This document shows, one piece after another, positions 35,327 through 48,468 of a stretch of DNA of 64,000 nucleotides. Each line of letters begins with the position of its first letter. The stretch's first letter is position 1. The position numbers and the translations under genes were made by a program. Source of the DNA: Lineus longissimus (lineage: Eukaryota > Nemertea > Pilidiophora > Heteronemertea > Lineidae); assembly GCF_910592395.1 (NCBI RefSeq), contig NC_088310.1, positions 629,501 to 693,500 of the forward strand, in the 5' to 3' direction. The notes beneath the pieces are model-generated. The model was not told where the DNA came from. It saw nothing but the letters and a program-made list of their open reading frames with translations, and did no database searches.

Positions 35327-38300
35327 TGTCATGTTAGGGTGGCGATTTTCTTTTGCTGTAACAGCCAAGAAAGTGTCCTCCTGGTGTCAGTTTAATGAGG
35401 TTCGACTGTGTATCAAGTACGCTGTATAAGGACACAAGTATCGCTAGTGACAGGATTCTATTGTATGTATGTCTATTCTTCTGGTAAATTCATCATGGAT
35501 AAGACCAGAGGTCCATCCTGAGTTTATTATCGATTGGATAAGCCGGTCATGTATATCTGGTCGTAAAGTGACAACCATAATAGTTTGGCTTGTTGTATTC
35601 CATCATATCACTCGTGTGTATCACATCCTGGATAACCATGGCGTTGATAGATATTCAATAAACGACAGCTAATGGCTGACCTCTGTGGACTTATGAGGAC
35701 AATGAGGCTTAAGGATATATACGATCATTTGTATGCACGTTGCAGCTCCGACGATTGATTTAGATGTGAGGGGGCTTGGTGGTGTGTAAGACACATCCAG
35801 GTACCTGAAACCGAGTACTTTAGAAGCTCTGTCCTGCTAGATTTTGACAAAATGTTAATTCAACTTCAGTTCAATTAGCATTGTATTGACACCATATTGA
35901 AAACGCAATGGCACTTACAAATATGACAAATATGACCTTGAGCATCATATGCTTCAATCTACCCATCTCGTCACAGCAGGTCTTTGTGTCATTCCTATAA
36001 AATCTACCAATTCAGATGTTTGTGCGAGTGTCGGATGATGCATTTTCTTGACCCACCTTGTAGTGTGTCATCATCATCACCATCATCATTTGAGAGTCTG
36101 CGGGTTTGCTTCTGCGACTCAGCCTTTTTAAAAGCATTTATGTTATATTACCATACTCCCGGCTCATCATAAAAAATCTCATTCAATGAGTCTTGATGGT
36201 CTCGGGTCTCGTTTCCCCATGGATTGATTCTGGTACCACGCGGCACCTCCGTGTTGATATTCCAATGCTCGGCTTCCACTCGCTTACACCCGAGTCAGTC
36301 GGTGTGACATCTCGATTGGCAAGTGCTATGCGGCTAATAAGAAGCAATTGTGACTAACGATGTAGTGTGACCCAAGAGAGGTCGCCGCAAAGAATTGGCC
36401 AGGATGCGTATGTGTAGTATGTGAGATTGGAATTCATATTCCGAGGTGATGCTCATGTGTTGCGACCCTGGCTAAGTGAGCTGTCCCATGTTCCATACGA
36501 ACATATTTTGTTATTGAGTATTAGATACTGGTAAGCTAGTACCATTTATCATGCGACTGACTGTGCTGGTGCGTCATGATGCCATGGAGTGTCAACGTTA
36601 TACAATTGAGATGGCTTAGAGACGGGTCTTTATTATCATCTTTTGGTTTTAATGCCGAGATCTCAGGCCTTTGGTTTCACTAGTCAACCCAACACATTAT
36701 GTAATTGTCTTAGACTTACTTTTATGTCGTATGGAACAACACCAACAGGAATAAAGAAACATTCTGATGGGATGGACGAGCTCTTTGAATGCCTCCTGTC
36801 TTTCTGATATACTTCTATTCGATACATTTGTTCAATCATGTCGTCTGCTGATCGTATTGCTGACTGGGAAGCCAAGACAACGTGTTATTTCTCCTCACTT
36901 AAGAACACCATCAGCTTCTAATCAGGTGTCACAGTGTGATATGTCACCACGATCAGTTGGAGGAACTTGGCGAGGTTTTCAGCTGGAAAGATAAGAGGGG
37001 TGGTATGAGAGAAAGACTATTCTTGTGGTATCAGTCGGTCTCTTTTGTCAAATTTGTCGCTTCTCTTTAGACCAAGATAAGTTTGCCCCTGTTATCAAGT
37101 TTTGTTCGTCATCAGTGTTTGTTTTTTCCCTACTTTTCAGATATTGTCTAAGTATTTTTGATCAGAGCTTTTAATGTTCAGGTTTGCTTCACAAAACGCA
37201 AAATAAATGGTGGTAAACATTACGTGGTTTTAGTTAAATCCGTTTGGCCTGTCTTATCTGACAAAGGGAAGGGTAGCCGTACTTGCCAAGGAACTTCCTC
37301 AGCGATCATTCCCCTGATTAAGCAGTAAACACATATTTCATGAAGCCGTCCAGTTCATTTGGTTCAAGCGGAAATATGGACAAAAGATTGGCATATTGCT
37401 ATGAAATAGTTCTGTATACTGAAAAAAAACGTGTTTGAAAATCTTGGAAGTCACTAATTCGATTCAGAAAAGTTTGGGGTAAACTCTAGGGATCTGTAGT
37501 GAAGTTTATTACACGAGATGAGATTGTTTATTTTCTGAGCTCGTTGCTATTTCTCGAGAGAATTAGAGCCGTCTGTTCAGTCATCACCTTGCAGTAGATT
37601 ATGACAGGTACTCGGAGAACTCGGAGAACTCCTCTCATGTTCATTGAATCTATATAATAACCCGATCATGAATAGTTTTAAAAGACATCCCTAACCAAGC
37701 GAGTTCTAAATTAGTAACTTATCCAGCTTTGTAATGTAAAGCGATTCAATATGTAGACATTTCGCTTATTAGCATCGTCTAACATTGAATTGAACATGTA
37801 TTTGCATATTACCTTTGCCCTTCTATTTGAGGAGAATTATGGGATGTTCTCATGGTACGGCATAGTTTCAATCTGTGTTGTGTTAACGTCGCTGTTTATT
37901 TTAAAGATATGGACTTGGATTACTTTTTTGCAATTTAACTGTAGTGAATCTTGGTTGAGTTCCAACTCCACCAATAACTGCCACAAATACCGGTGTGGTT
38001 GTTCACAGCCTCATTGCAGCCGATATTTATACTTGGAACAAGAAGCTGACGTTGTTGGTGAAGTTGTAATGATCTGCCTCAGATTTATGAATTGTTGAAC
38101 ATGTAGCATTCCCTGTGTCCTGTCTGTATGACCAACAATATCCATTTTGCATCGGCCGAGTTTTGAAGCTTTTCCAATTGGTCCCAAAGGGTTAATCCCA
38201 ACACTGTGTGCAGAAGGACATGAGTTGTTCATTTCCAGGGCAGGGAAAGGTTGGTTTCACCTCATCTAAAAGACAGCTGTTATACATGATGTACTGAAAT

Positions 38301-41300
38301 AGTAAGAGTAGTTTGCTTACTCTAAGGGTGGAACTAACCCTACTAAGTGTATGGTCTCAGCATAAGTTGACGGAGACCACCGCCGAAACCACAAGTGCAT
38401 CATGTACTGTTTTAGTGTAGTGGATTGGTTACTGTTAGGATGGCATCAGCATTGAGTGCTCAGAGGCTCAGTGGTACAGGTGCAACCATGAATCAGGTGT
38501 AGATGCATTGGTGTCATTTGTGGAGATAACACTGATACAGCTCTAGGCATAGTTACCCAGTCTGTGTTTGAGACAAACGCCAGCATTAGCTCAAATAAGC
38601 CTTATCTCTTTCAGTAAACTCTCTTTACAATAGTAACGTAAATGGTGAGTTGTGGCAAGGTTGTGGTGAAAATAAAAGCGATTTTAGAAAACAAATAGTG
38701 TCGCCATAATCAAAGTCTGTGGAGAATAATCAAGAAAACAGAAAATACACCGATCTATCTTGAAGTAAACAAATGGTGTTTTTGTGTGTAATACCGAAAA
38801 GATGCTGCAGCTGATGACGGGATTAGTGACACGTGTCAACTGTTAGTGTCAGGCTATGTGTACCCTCCTCCGGTCTACATGCGATTAAGGCAATATACGC
38901 ATTATTTAGGTCTTCTTGCATGGACTCGACACTGGGTGTTTGGCAGCAATGAAAACAAGATGAGTCTGATTTTGAACTAATCAGGAACAAGTTCATGGAT
39001 AGGGAATTGTCTGCGATTGATGTCGGATGTCATCCAAGATGAAGACATTTCCCTGAGATAGTTGGACAACATTCTGGAGGTCATACCAGTTGAAATTCAT
39101 GATTTTGATAGATCACGCTCGTCATCGGGGCATCTTATTTCTATCTTCATTCTAGTCAAATGCATTCTCATATATATTCCTGACTAAACGAGATTACAAG
39201 CTCGGCGTCTCTATTTCGATCATCTACACTTTAGTAAGACACGACCTCTGAGTGATTTCCCAACTCATCAGCGTAACATACCGTTACATAAATATTTTAT
39301 GTGTTCACCTTCTCAGAGAGAAGCCGCATGTCTCCTCGTATGTGACTCAAATAGAGCGATATGGCTGGAAACATCACCAGCTCCTTGGCTATGGTTGAGA
39401 AATACGGGTGGTATTTGGCAGACATTTTAGCCATGGGAAAAGAAATCTTATGAGGCTGGTAGGAGTGAAATTCATAACCGAGCAGATTGTACATTAGCCT
39501 TGACAGAGTGTTACCTTAACACAAGTGCCAAGTTTGCTAATACATTTCTCTACAACTCTAAGCCTTTTATCCGCAGAGCTAAATTGGGGGGGATTTGCTC
39601 ATTTTTCGAAAATCAAGTGCAGATTCTTTAATCCATATTTGCTAAAATGTATGATATGGGACAAGTTGAGGCATAATGGGAGTACAGTATGATGATACAT
39701 TGTCAGATGCAACTTTTATAACCACTCTCATAAATGCAGCTTATCCCCTGTCAGTTTTTCGTCTACAGTCTCAAATTCAATTAAATCAGGCATAAATTTG
39801 ACAATTGCTGCCGCAATTACAATCCTCTTCAAGCCTCCCTTCAGTTATCAGAAATCAAATTATGAAATTATCATTTGAAAACATTTCATTTTCATCCTCG
39901 GAAATCAATTTGAGTTTTTATCAAATGATCCTTTACGATATTGATTCTTATCCTGTCAATCAAATGGTCCGGTCACAGTTTTGATATGTCAATCATTCTT
40001 GCCAATCTAATATCTAGCCTCTTTGTGCCATCGTGTTTTCCTTGGGAATGAAAGCAGAGCTGCGTCCTGCAACTACATCATTCTCAGCTTGTTTAAAGAG
40101 TTATATTCTGTCACAAGCCGTGTTCGAAAGTATTGTCATTCCAAAATATCTCGGCTTGTCCCGAGAGCCATCATCAGTGGACTCCATTATAGGTTCATAT
40201 TGACTTCACGTAACCTTTTGTTGGGCTTTTTTGTGTTAACACCTCATAGCAATGAACACATTTCAAAACTCCACTTCTGACCAAATAAAACGGCTATGTA
40301 GAGATAGTGGATTTTAATGATATGCACTCTAAAATGTTGATAATTGTGCATTCGATTTGATGCGTTTCCCCCTGACTTTTGCCTTCAGTGATACCTTTCA
40401 GTAATGAACACTTTTTTAAACTGCTGGGTGTGTATAAAAAGTGGATTTATGAAATGGAATGAAGTGACATGATCCGTTGATAATTGGATGTGCCAATAAT
40501 GAGAGGATTAGATAAAGATTATTTAGCCTAATGGATCATTTTTGTCGGAAATGTAGAATATTCCCAATCTGATTATTACTTCTCGATCCTTCATTCCGGA
40601 TTTGGGAAATATCCAATCCTGCTGATTCACAACAAAAAAAACTATAATTTCAATATGTTTTCGTGGTCTTGTTTTCATTGACATTGCCATCTGAGATTCT
40701 GAGTCCTGTTCTGTTTGCAAGCAAAGTTCCTTGTTTTAATTACTTTCAGGTTTCAAAGGCGGGATTCCTTGAAATGGAACTTTTATCCCATGTGGCTGAA
40801 AAAAGTTTGTTTACAATGTAACTCGACTCGTGAAATAAATTCAAAATGCATTTTGAAGTTGAGTTGTGTTTGTTTGATTTTTAACTTCCGCACAGGTGAA
40901 ATGTGAAGAATCCCGTGGCAGGTTCCCACGTGTAGTAGGAGAGTTCCCTGCATTGGCGTGGCCCCCAGCCCGGTGCAGAGTTTCATTTCAACTTTTACGA
41001 GAAAAGTTTACCTCTTTATTTACTACATAAGAAACCGTTGCCAATCGAATAAGTCTTGAATTCCTTGTCAGACATTAGCGTATTTACAGGTTTGTAGTTA
41101 AGTTTGCCACATTGATGCAGGTGGAATTGATAGAGTTGAAGCTAATCGGAAGATGGTATGTTTACATTTAAACAATGTTTTACATGAAGCTACAGGTTGA
41201 TTTAATTCTATTATTCGCCGTACCAAAACTTTGCCTGAAGCTGTTCTCAACTCATGTTGCCATACAATGCTCTAAGAGTGCATTCCACTCAGTACACATC

Positions 41301-41426
41301 CTTGTGCTTTTTTGGCAGATTGACAATCTTGGCATAGAAAAATTAAGGAATGGGCTGCACAATTTTTAGCATCTTCGCTTAAGATCTGGATGTTTTTAGA
41401 TGCTCTAGGTCATGAGGTAGTGGATT
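35327..41426. other. Long non-coding stretch
   Basis: The only structure is a (TCA)n-like run near 36070. A 102-codon + ORF at 37790-38098 carries one hydrophobic segment (SICVVLTSLFILKIW) followed by five or six Cys, but it has no signals to support it and no family recognised. Confidence 0.45.
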
Positions 41427-41451
41427 GGGGGGGGGGTTGGGGGGGGGGGGG
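41427..41451 (+). repeat. G10-TT-G13 tract
   Basis: Two G runs separated by TT; the strand could fold as a G-quadruplex. This is seen directly in the sequence; any function is unknown. Confidence 0.95.
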
Positions 41452-42856
41452 TTATTTGATTGAACATTTGAAAAATGAGCTAATTATCTCTTGCAAATTG
41501 TCCCTTTAAGTTGTAGTTGTAAAGAAGTTGTCTCACAAGCCTACTGAAGAAGGTTAATGTTGTCAGTGGCGTGTAGTTCATGTGTATGAGATGGAGTTCC
41601 TGTGTTGGCTGCTATTCTCAGATTCATGATGAGTGTATTTGTCTGATCCATATAGTACGTTAGCCTTTGTAGCCCAAGCTATAAGATACCTTCACTTGAT
41701 CTGAACATCTAAAAACCTTGTTGACAAGCAACCATAGACATGTTCTTGTCTGGAACGTGGAGAAACTGCTTCTAGTTTTACGTAGATGTCTGTTTTATTT
41801 GAGTACGGTGGAAGAAGACAAGACGCTTTGGTAGGGAAGCCTATTCGTGTTGTTGTGAGAGTACACTCATCTGTTCCTGTTTAAGTGAACTCTCTAAACT
41901 TCTACACAGACATTTTTGAGATCGTGTTGTATTCATGTTATAGAAAAGTTTAAGATAGGAATAATATTTTCTTTGGAGTAAAAACGTAAGACTTGGCGTT
42001 AGATTATTCCTTAGATGGTATTGTGAAATACGGTAGAACTTCACTATCAAGCCACCCATCGGACTGACAACGCTGTCCTGAATAGTAAAATTTCCTGTTT
42101 ACATATGTTTGATTGAATAGAAATGGCGACAGTAGGTTCCAATTTACATTCATCTTTTATACTTGTTTTCAATGTCCAAGAAAACAAATATTGATACTGG
42201 ATACTTATTGAAATTTCTAATATTCGTCTCAAAAATGGAGATGTTCGAACGGTTTCGAGTTGTTGACAAACTAGGTGTCAGTCTCAGACTCACGTTTTCA
42301 TTACCTCGACCCCATCTCACGATGTCGGTGGGTGGAATACCGCAGATAATTATTAGATGAGCCGTGGAAAGGCCATGAAACGACTTCTGGGAGCTCAGAG
42401 ACAACCTGTGAAACACGAGGTAGATAGGAGACCGAACGCCTCGGCTTTGGGAACAATAACTTGGTAATTGTCATGCATTCTCTCGGGCTTCTCATGAAAA
42501 AGGTAAACCGAATCAATAAACTAGTCATGTCTTTGGGTTTCACCTTGTCACGACATGGGAAATCTTGTTAAAGCGAGGAAGGGTGTGTATTAGCATGCGG
42601 AGTAAACATTTGAAGTTTTGGTCAAAACGACAGCCTTCATATCAGGGCATCGAAGACGAGAGCAGAATACTAAGAGGGAACATAATTAGACAAGAACAGT
42701 GATTGGTGATTTTGCGGCTAATTAACTTTGCCACATGTCTTTAGGCGCCCTTGCAGTGATGAGACCAAGTAACAGGAAGGATTCATCTTCATATATGGTA
42801 ATTGTAAATCAATTTGTCTTGCATTGAGTCGTCACCTACATGTAAGTATCTCTGGG

Positions 42857-42993
42857 TACAGCGATGGGCGTTGTGACTGACTCGTTTTTAGATGCAGGGA
42901 ATGGCGCTGTGGTAGACGCCTCTCTTGATGCAGAGATGGGTGCTGTAACTGACGCCCCTCTGGATGCAAGGATGGGCGCTGTGGTTGTCCCTG
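42857..42993 (+). repeat. 36-bp tandem repeat, three to four units, in a 49-codon ORF
   Basis: GATGCA recurs at 42891, 42927 and 42963, exactly 36 bases apart. A more diverged unit precedes at 42857. The ORF 42864-43013 (ATG to TAG) runs through it in frame with a 12-residue unit such as DAEMGAVTDAPL. It lacks signals of a gene and is best seen as a minisatellite with an incidental frame. Confidence 0.7.
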
Positions 42994-43384
42994 TTTGCCC
43001 TCTGCAGTACTAGAACCTCATCTTGTCTTGTGAGTGGCAGTGACTCTGATCGTCAGACAAGCAGGAAGTACAAAGGACCAGAGAGGAACACGGGGTCTGG
43101 GCATCTTGCTCCAGCAGGTGGAAATATCCTTCTTAAAGATTACAGAAAACATTGTGATCTCATAGACCTTTATATCAAACTGATGTATCCGTCGATGAAT
43201 CCGTTATTCTAGCCAGACTTTCCTCTACGTCTCAAGTACACAATATGATGCACTAATCTACTCATTGTCTACTTTCCCGACTGACGTGGTGTCAACTTTA
43301 GAGGCTCCACAAATCCCCTAGTCAAAATCGACACCCTTTGAACAGCGGTTTAAAGCCATTGCCAGGCACGTCATCATAACATGT

Positions 43385-43835
43385 TGTCTGATCATGAGAT
43401 TTCCCCGATGGTCTGAGTATATCTCGTGAAATATTAGTCTGCGCGTGTGTCAGAATGTACTATTCATGATCAAGGATCTCGTTGGGTTTCAGGTGAACCT
43501 CAGATGGTCTTTTCAAGATGATACCTGGGAGAGATCGTGATCAGATGTGTCGTTGTCCTGTGCTGAGGGAAGGTGTCCTAAGTTGCTGACATAGAAAATC
43601 CTGGGTTTAGACGACGGTTTATATCATCTCATTGTCGTAAATTCCCATTGGTCTAAACGTATCTGGCCAAATGTTAGTCAGCGTCAGAATGAAATATTCA
43701 TTCTCAAAGGTCTAGTTGGATTTCACGGGATTCTAGGAAGTTTCGGTATAATGTTGGGGAGGTTGTGATCAGGTTGATCAATATGAACCTGTGCCAGCCA
43801 GGTATCCTAAATCCGGTGTCAAAGGGTGGGGGTAA
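43385..43835 (+). repeat. Diverged tandem duplication, about 234-bp offset
   Basis: TCAGAATG at 43450 and 43684 anchor two parallel segments sharing CC(C/-)ATGGTCT/CCATTGGTCT, AAATATTAGTC/AAATGTTAGTC, TATTCAT, GTTGG(G/A)TTTCA, GTGATCAG and AACCTGTGCC/TCCTGTGCTG-type words in the same order. Identity looks moderate, so this is an old event. Confidence 0.7.
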
Positions 43836-45723
43836 CGTGAAGTCTGACGCCCTATATTCTCCCTTTATGCCCCTTTAAGCCTGATAGATAAGCAGGAGAT
43901 TCAGACTACAGCCACAGTTTTGGCATTGGTCCACTTAAATTCGAGGGTTAAAAAACAGTGATGCGATCTTGATTTCCCTCATCACCATAAAAACCAACCA
44001 AACAATCTTAAACAAGGTAAAGATTAAAAGTCACCGAAGCATAATGATCAATTTGATAAGCTTTCAGTCAGCGGTAACAAGCTTGAAATAACGTCTCACA
44101 ACATCCAAGATGGCAAACATTTAATCTCTGGTGGCACGTAATGACGGGATAATTGAATCTACGCCAACTACTTCATCACAAGCTGTCAGGACAAATCAGC
44201 CGATTCGTAAAACTACGATTCTGGCGCAAATCGCTGCGCATGACAAACACATACCAAAATTCGAACAACTATTTATCACGATTATTGATAATCTTTGACG
44301 GCGGCTGTGATTTGATCGCGATCAACTGTAACTTGTTCTGTGTGTTCAAACATTTCTTCATTGCTACTCGTCAATCGCAGATGGAACCATTTCTTACGGT
44401 ATATCGACGACGACTAATAATTGTGTATTCAAGAATGCTGTAAGCTTTTTGGGTGCAGTGGTGTTATTATTGAGCACATAACAATGCAGATTTTTCATTA
44501 TTTGATTTTTTGTTGCACATCAGTTGGCAAGTGGTCATTTCTTAACAGCGATGGCCTGTAGATGACAAGCTCACATGTCAAGCAGGTTTCGAATAAGCAT
44601 TCCATTATAAAAGCAGGTTCCTGGAGGCAGGCGTGGAAATATGTTACTTATGAATGCTTGAACGTTGTTTGTGTTTGAAGTAACCTGGTGATCCTGTCAT
44701 GGTCATCGACTGTTCTCGTTGTGCAATTGTGGAATAGTGACGTCTTGAAAGGATCCAGGTCAACTTATCAAACAACATTGACTCGTGGTTCTTGTATTAT
44801 AACGTTTATTTCATTAAAACCAGAAATCGAGACATTTGAAATACTGGAATAACAATAATTATACATCGTAATAGACATTACACTAATATACAAAATAGCT
44901 CCCTCTCTCGCCACAGTTGGCACAATATAAACCACCTGTCAAGATCATCATCAATTCAAATTGGATACGTCAATCTGCAAACTGTATCCCGGTCTCAACA
45001 AGACACACAATGGTCTCTAGACCGAACGTACAGCACAGAATCTACACACACACAGGCTAAAGCATTCAGAACACCTCACACCTCAGCCGACAAATCGCGT
45101 CTGCCAGCACCCAACATACCCTGCACTACCAATAAATCCATTACCTCACAATGATTTAATAGAAAGGGAATCGCACAATTGAACATGTTAATAGATAGTA
45201 CTTATAGTAAAGAAGTGGGTTTTGGGATCGTCTGTTCTGCAGCTTGCAAGAATCCCGACGATAATAGAATTGTCAAACTCTCCACAATCAAGGAAGGGAG
45301 CGGACCAGGTGGGCTGAGGGCTAAGCCGACCGGTAATGGCTTCGAAAATCCTTAGTACCAATATGATCTTGATGTGTTTTCCCCTCATTTCTCACCTGAC
45401 ACGATGATGAAGCCTGGCCAAGTCAAGACACCTGACTAGAATACGAGCTGTAGCCAGACAGAACCGGTCATTTGGGTCTCCTTGCGATGATGAGGCAAAC
45501 ACTTATGATCTGTATTCTAAAATACCTTCGTATCACAAATTGTTTCAAAGGGAAATCCATTGGCCTCTTGCTGAGTGCAAAGGGATTTAGTAGTTCAGCC
45601 AAGACTTGCCTGGGTTGCAATAAAATGCAGCTTTTTGCATGACACGCACGTATATCGCCTCCATTTGTGTACGAAGATACTAGTACATGAGCTTAGACGT
45701 CAGTCGCTGGTGACTCAAACATG
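43836..45723. other. Non-coding; part may be a minus-strand 3' UTR
   Basis: 44811-45723 lies between the stop at 45724 and an AATAAA on the minus strand and is consistent with a 3' UTR. A 66-codon minus ORF at 45188-45388 has no domain. Nothing was seen in 43836-44800. Confidence 0.35.
44805..44810 (-). promoter_or_regulatory. Possible poly(A) signal AATAAA
   Basis: On the minus strand AATAAA occurs about 915 bases after the stop at 45724. The stretch between has no long ORF and reads like a 3' untranslated region (G/T-rich on this strand). It could end the transcript carrying the two minus-strand candidate exons. AATAAA is frequent by chance in AT-rich DNA, so this is weak alone. Confidence 0.25.
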
Positions 45724-45907
45724 TCAAACAATTCGTAACTGAACCCCTGGCAAACAGCAGAAGAAGTAGTTGTTGTTGATGATGAGAGGTAAAGACAGGG
45801 TTGTCTCGTCATGGCTTCTTGTGGTCAGTGTTGCTGTCTTTGAGGCCCTGTTTGCAGGTCCTGACGCCGCTTCACCTTCTGGGATGTCAGCAAGACGTTT
45901 TGCAAAG
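45724..45907 (-). CDS. Candidate minus-strand terminal exon following the exon at 45973-46112
   Basis: The acceptor TTTGCATCAG|C continues the phase 2 codon (AG|C, Ser) of the preceding exon. The frame reads FAKRLADIPEGEAASGPANR and then a Thr-rich run to a hydrophobic end and a TGA at 45724-45726. Removing bases 45908-45972 (GTGAGA...CATCAG) joins the two frames exactly. The intron is very short, which is unusual but possible in invertebrates. A plus-strand ORF overlaps the same bases, and I cannot exclude that this is part of an old repeat. Confidence 0.38.
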
Positions 45908-45972
45908 CTGATGCAAAGTGCTATAAGGTTGGGGTTTTTTTCCTCAGTTTTTACCCGGAACCAATGTCTCAC

Positions 45973-46112
45973 CTGACTTCGACTGCATTGTCATCTACTG
46001 CTGACGATGAATGTTTTCTGGGTGATGTATTGGAAAGGTCTCGTTGCCTGTCAGTATGTGACTGTGGTAATCTTCTTGTGCTCGCTGATCCGCTGGTCAG
46101 GCTGTCAACCCA
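45973..46112 (-). CDS. Candidate minus-strand coding exon, Ser/Thr/Arg-rich
   Basis: On the minus strand, after an acceptor in TCTCTAACCTGAG, 140 bases are open from WVDSLTSGSASTRRLP through SNTSPRKHSSSAVDDNAVEV to a strong donor AGTCAG|GTGAGA in phase 2. An in-frame stop lies directly upstream of the acceptor, so the boundary is forced. An alternative acceptor ten bases further in (GACAG|C) gives a phase 2 entry. The composition (Ser/Thr/Arg, then acidic) suggests a disordered cytoplasmic or nuclear tail. The frame links to the next exon through a 65-base intron. No family is recognised. Confidence 0.42.
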
Positions 46113-48468
46113 CTCAGGTTAGAGACCCATGAGGTTTTAGTTGACATATCTCGGCTCTGATGCTCAGGTTGTCTATATTCGTATATAGGGAGGCGTTGTG
46201 AGACATTCATTGGGAGGATATTTCCAAGAACAACGTATTGGGTTTGCTTTTGGTTATGTTCATGTAAGTGAATGTGCCCGTCGGGGGTGAACGTACAGGT
46301 TCAATGACATTGACACCGTTATTCGAAGTACTAATATTGATTTTCAAAAGCTGTGGGATGTGGGTTGCAATTGTTTGTCAGAAAAAGACACAAAACTGTC
46401 GCCGATTTCAGTATGGTTTGGTACCCTGACTTGTTTACCAATAACTGTAGGCTGTATCAATGTGTTACCTGGAATCGATCGAACAACACTCTTGTGTATT
46501 GAACTTTGCAGAGATGTCTAAAGATTTTTCTTGTACTGCTACTTTTTTTTTAAACAAAAGTTTGCCGAGTGAAGAAAAACGTTGTGGAGGAGTGCACACC
46601 ACTATAATGTTTTCAGACGATATAGAAATATTCAAAAGTTTATCAGCACATGTATATTTCATACGTATTTACTTATGGGTGCGACAACGCCCACATGCTG
46701 CAGGCAGTATAGGAACAATATACTAACTTCGATTAAAAAAGTTAATTTTCTGATAAAAATATATTGATGTTGTCATTTTCACTTGGGAAAACTGTTATTG
46801 TCCACAGGAGTAGTTGTAAATATCTATTTCTCCAACCGGCTGATGGTATAATTTCCCGAAAACATAGAAATTAAAAAATACTGTGTCAGTAGAAGCCATG
46901 TGTGTAGCCATAAGATTTGGCGATTTCTTGGATGTTTCGCAGGTCTCTGTTTGAAACTTATGCCGCCAAAAAGAAAATGCGTCAGAAGCCATGTGTCATG
47001 TTTGTGTGACTTTGAAGGTTCTGAGCCTAGTGCATTGATGGTGTATTGTTTCCAAAATAATCCACATAATCCACGGAATCGTGACACGAACATCAAGAGG
47101 TCAGCCTTCTCACAAAACAGTGTAAGCATCATACTTTAACTTTGACTTGAAATATATGTACCAGACATGGAGAGGAGTCGCATATTTTCCATTGGTTGGT
47201 CCCTCTTCACCCCTTTTATTTATCGACACACAATGTTATGCGTGGTGGCTTCGTATCCTGATGCTCACCTGTTTGCGATGAAGTTGTTCAAACTTTCAAA
47301 TCGCTTCTCATTGATTTGATATTGGTATTGTGATTGTTAGTATGACTTGCTGTCAACGTTTGGGTTCAGGATTATTGATTCAAAATACAACTACTACGCA
47401 TTTCTCTTGTAAGCCTCCTCGATCCCCGATCCTCCATGGAATTCACTTCTCAACTATACCTGGGATCAACATAACAAAGATTAAGAGTCACCCTGACATT
47501 TATACAGTAAGCTGTAAATCTAAGTACATGAAAATCCGCAATCAAACATGAAACAGTCGGTAAGTTAAAGGCGTGGATTGTTCATACATATTGTAAACAC
47601 ATATCTCATGGCAAGAAGAAATTAAAATGGTCATATTTAGGTAACTAGACATTCCAGCGCAAAGGAAATTGGCTTGTTGTTTAGCATTTCTTTGTCGGTG
47701 TACACAATAACATTCAAAATCATGTTCATAGTAATGAAGAAATGAAGATGAAAGAGCGATTCATTTGGGGTTGTAAATCACAGTTGCTTAATACCCCGAT
47801 GGGATCAATCAAATGTTGTCGTAATTCACTAATTAGAAACTTTGATTGGAAATAAAAATTTGATGTGCACTTTTAGTGCAGTTATTTATTCTCCATCAAG
47901 AAAACTCTCCAAGAAGTATGACACTACAAAGACGTGTAAGCATTGGTCGAATGGCGTCTGAAGCTGCACTGACCACTTAGATGGGATCTTTCGTTTTCCC
48001 CATCCCTAGTACAGGCACCGGGATCATCTCATTTCAAAGGATGAGGAAGTTATGAGATTGAACTGATATTGGCTTTTGACTTCCGCGACCTGACCTGTCG
48101 GCATATGTGGGCCACCAGTCCTTCAGCAGGTTTCTTTCAGACTGTATCCTTTGTATATGCTAGCGAGATACAAACCTGCTTACTTCTTCATTGAATTTAA
48201 TTGACCCCAAGATACCCGTAATTGTGGCTCTCCAGTAAATAAATCTTCTTGATGGCCGACAGTGGTTTCCGTCAGGAGGTGATTAAATTTTAATAAAGAA
48301 ATAAAAACTGATCTGCAGTGTAAGAATAGATGCTCTTGTTATCCGGGGATTAATTTCACATGATCGCGAGCCATTAAATGAGAATTGCTCAGTTGATTCT
48401 GCCTTGAGATTACCGATGTGGTGATATTGGCTGACGTATGCCTAAATCAAACAAATGTGACTTCTCAG
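46113..48468. other. Non-coding stretch
   Basis: A minus ORF at 46465-46662 ends at CCAG|GTAACA in phase 2 and could in principle precede the exon at 46102/46112. Its AT-rich, Lys-rich content gives no support, so it is not called. Nothing else was recognised. Confidence 0.4.

Noticed and set aside
37790-38098. 102-codon + ORF with one hydrophobic segment and Cys cluster
   Set aside because: AT-rich ORFs easily mimic membrane segments; no signal peptide cleavage pattern, splice context or family match.
45770-45976. 68-codon + ORF overlapping the minus-strand exon pair
   Set aside because: There is no splice or domain support; the minus-strand reading has stop-bounded exons and matching phases.
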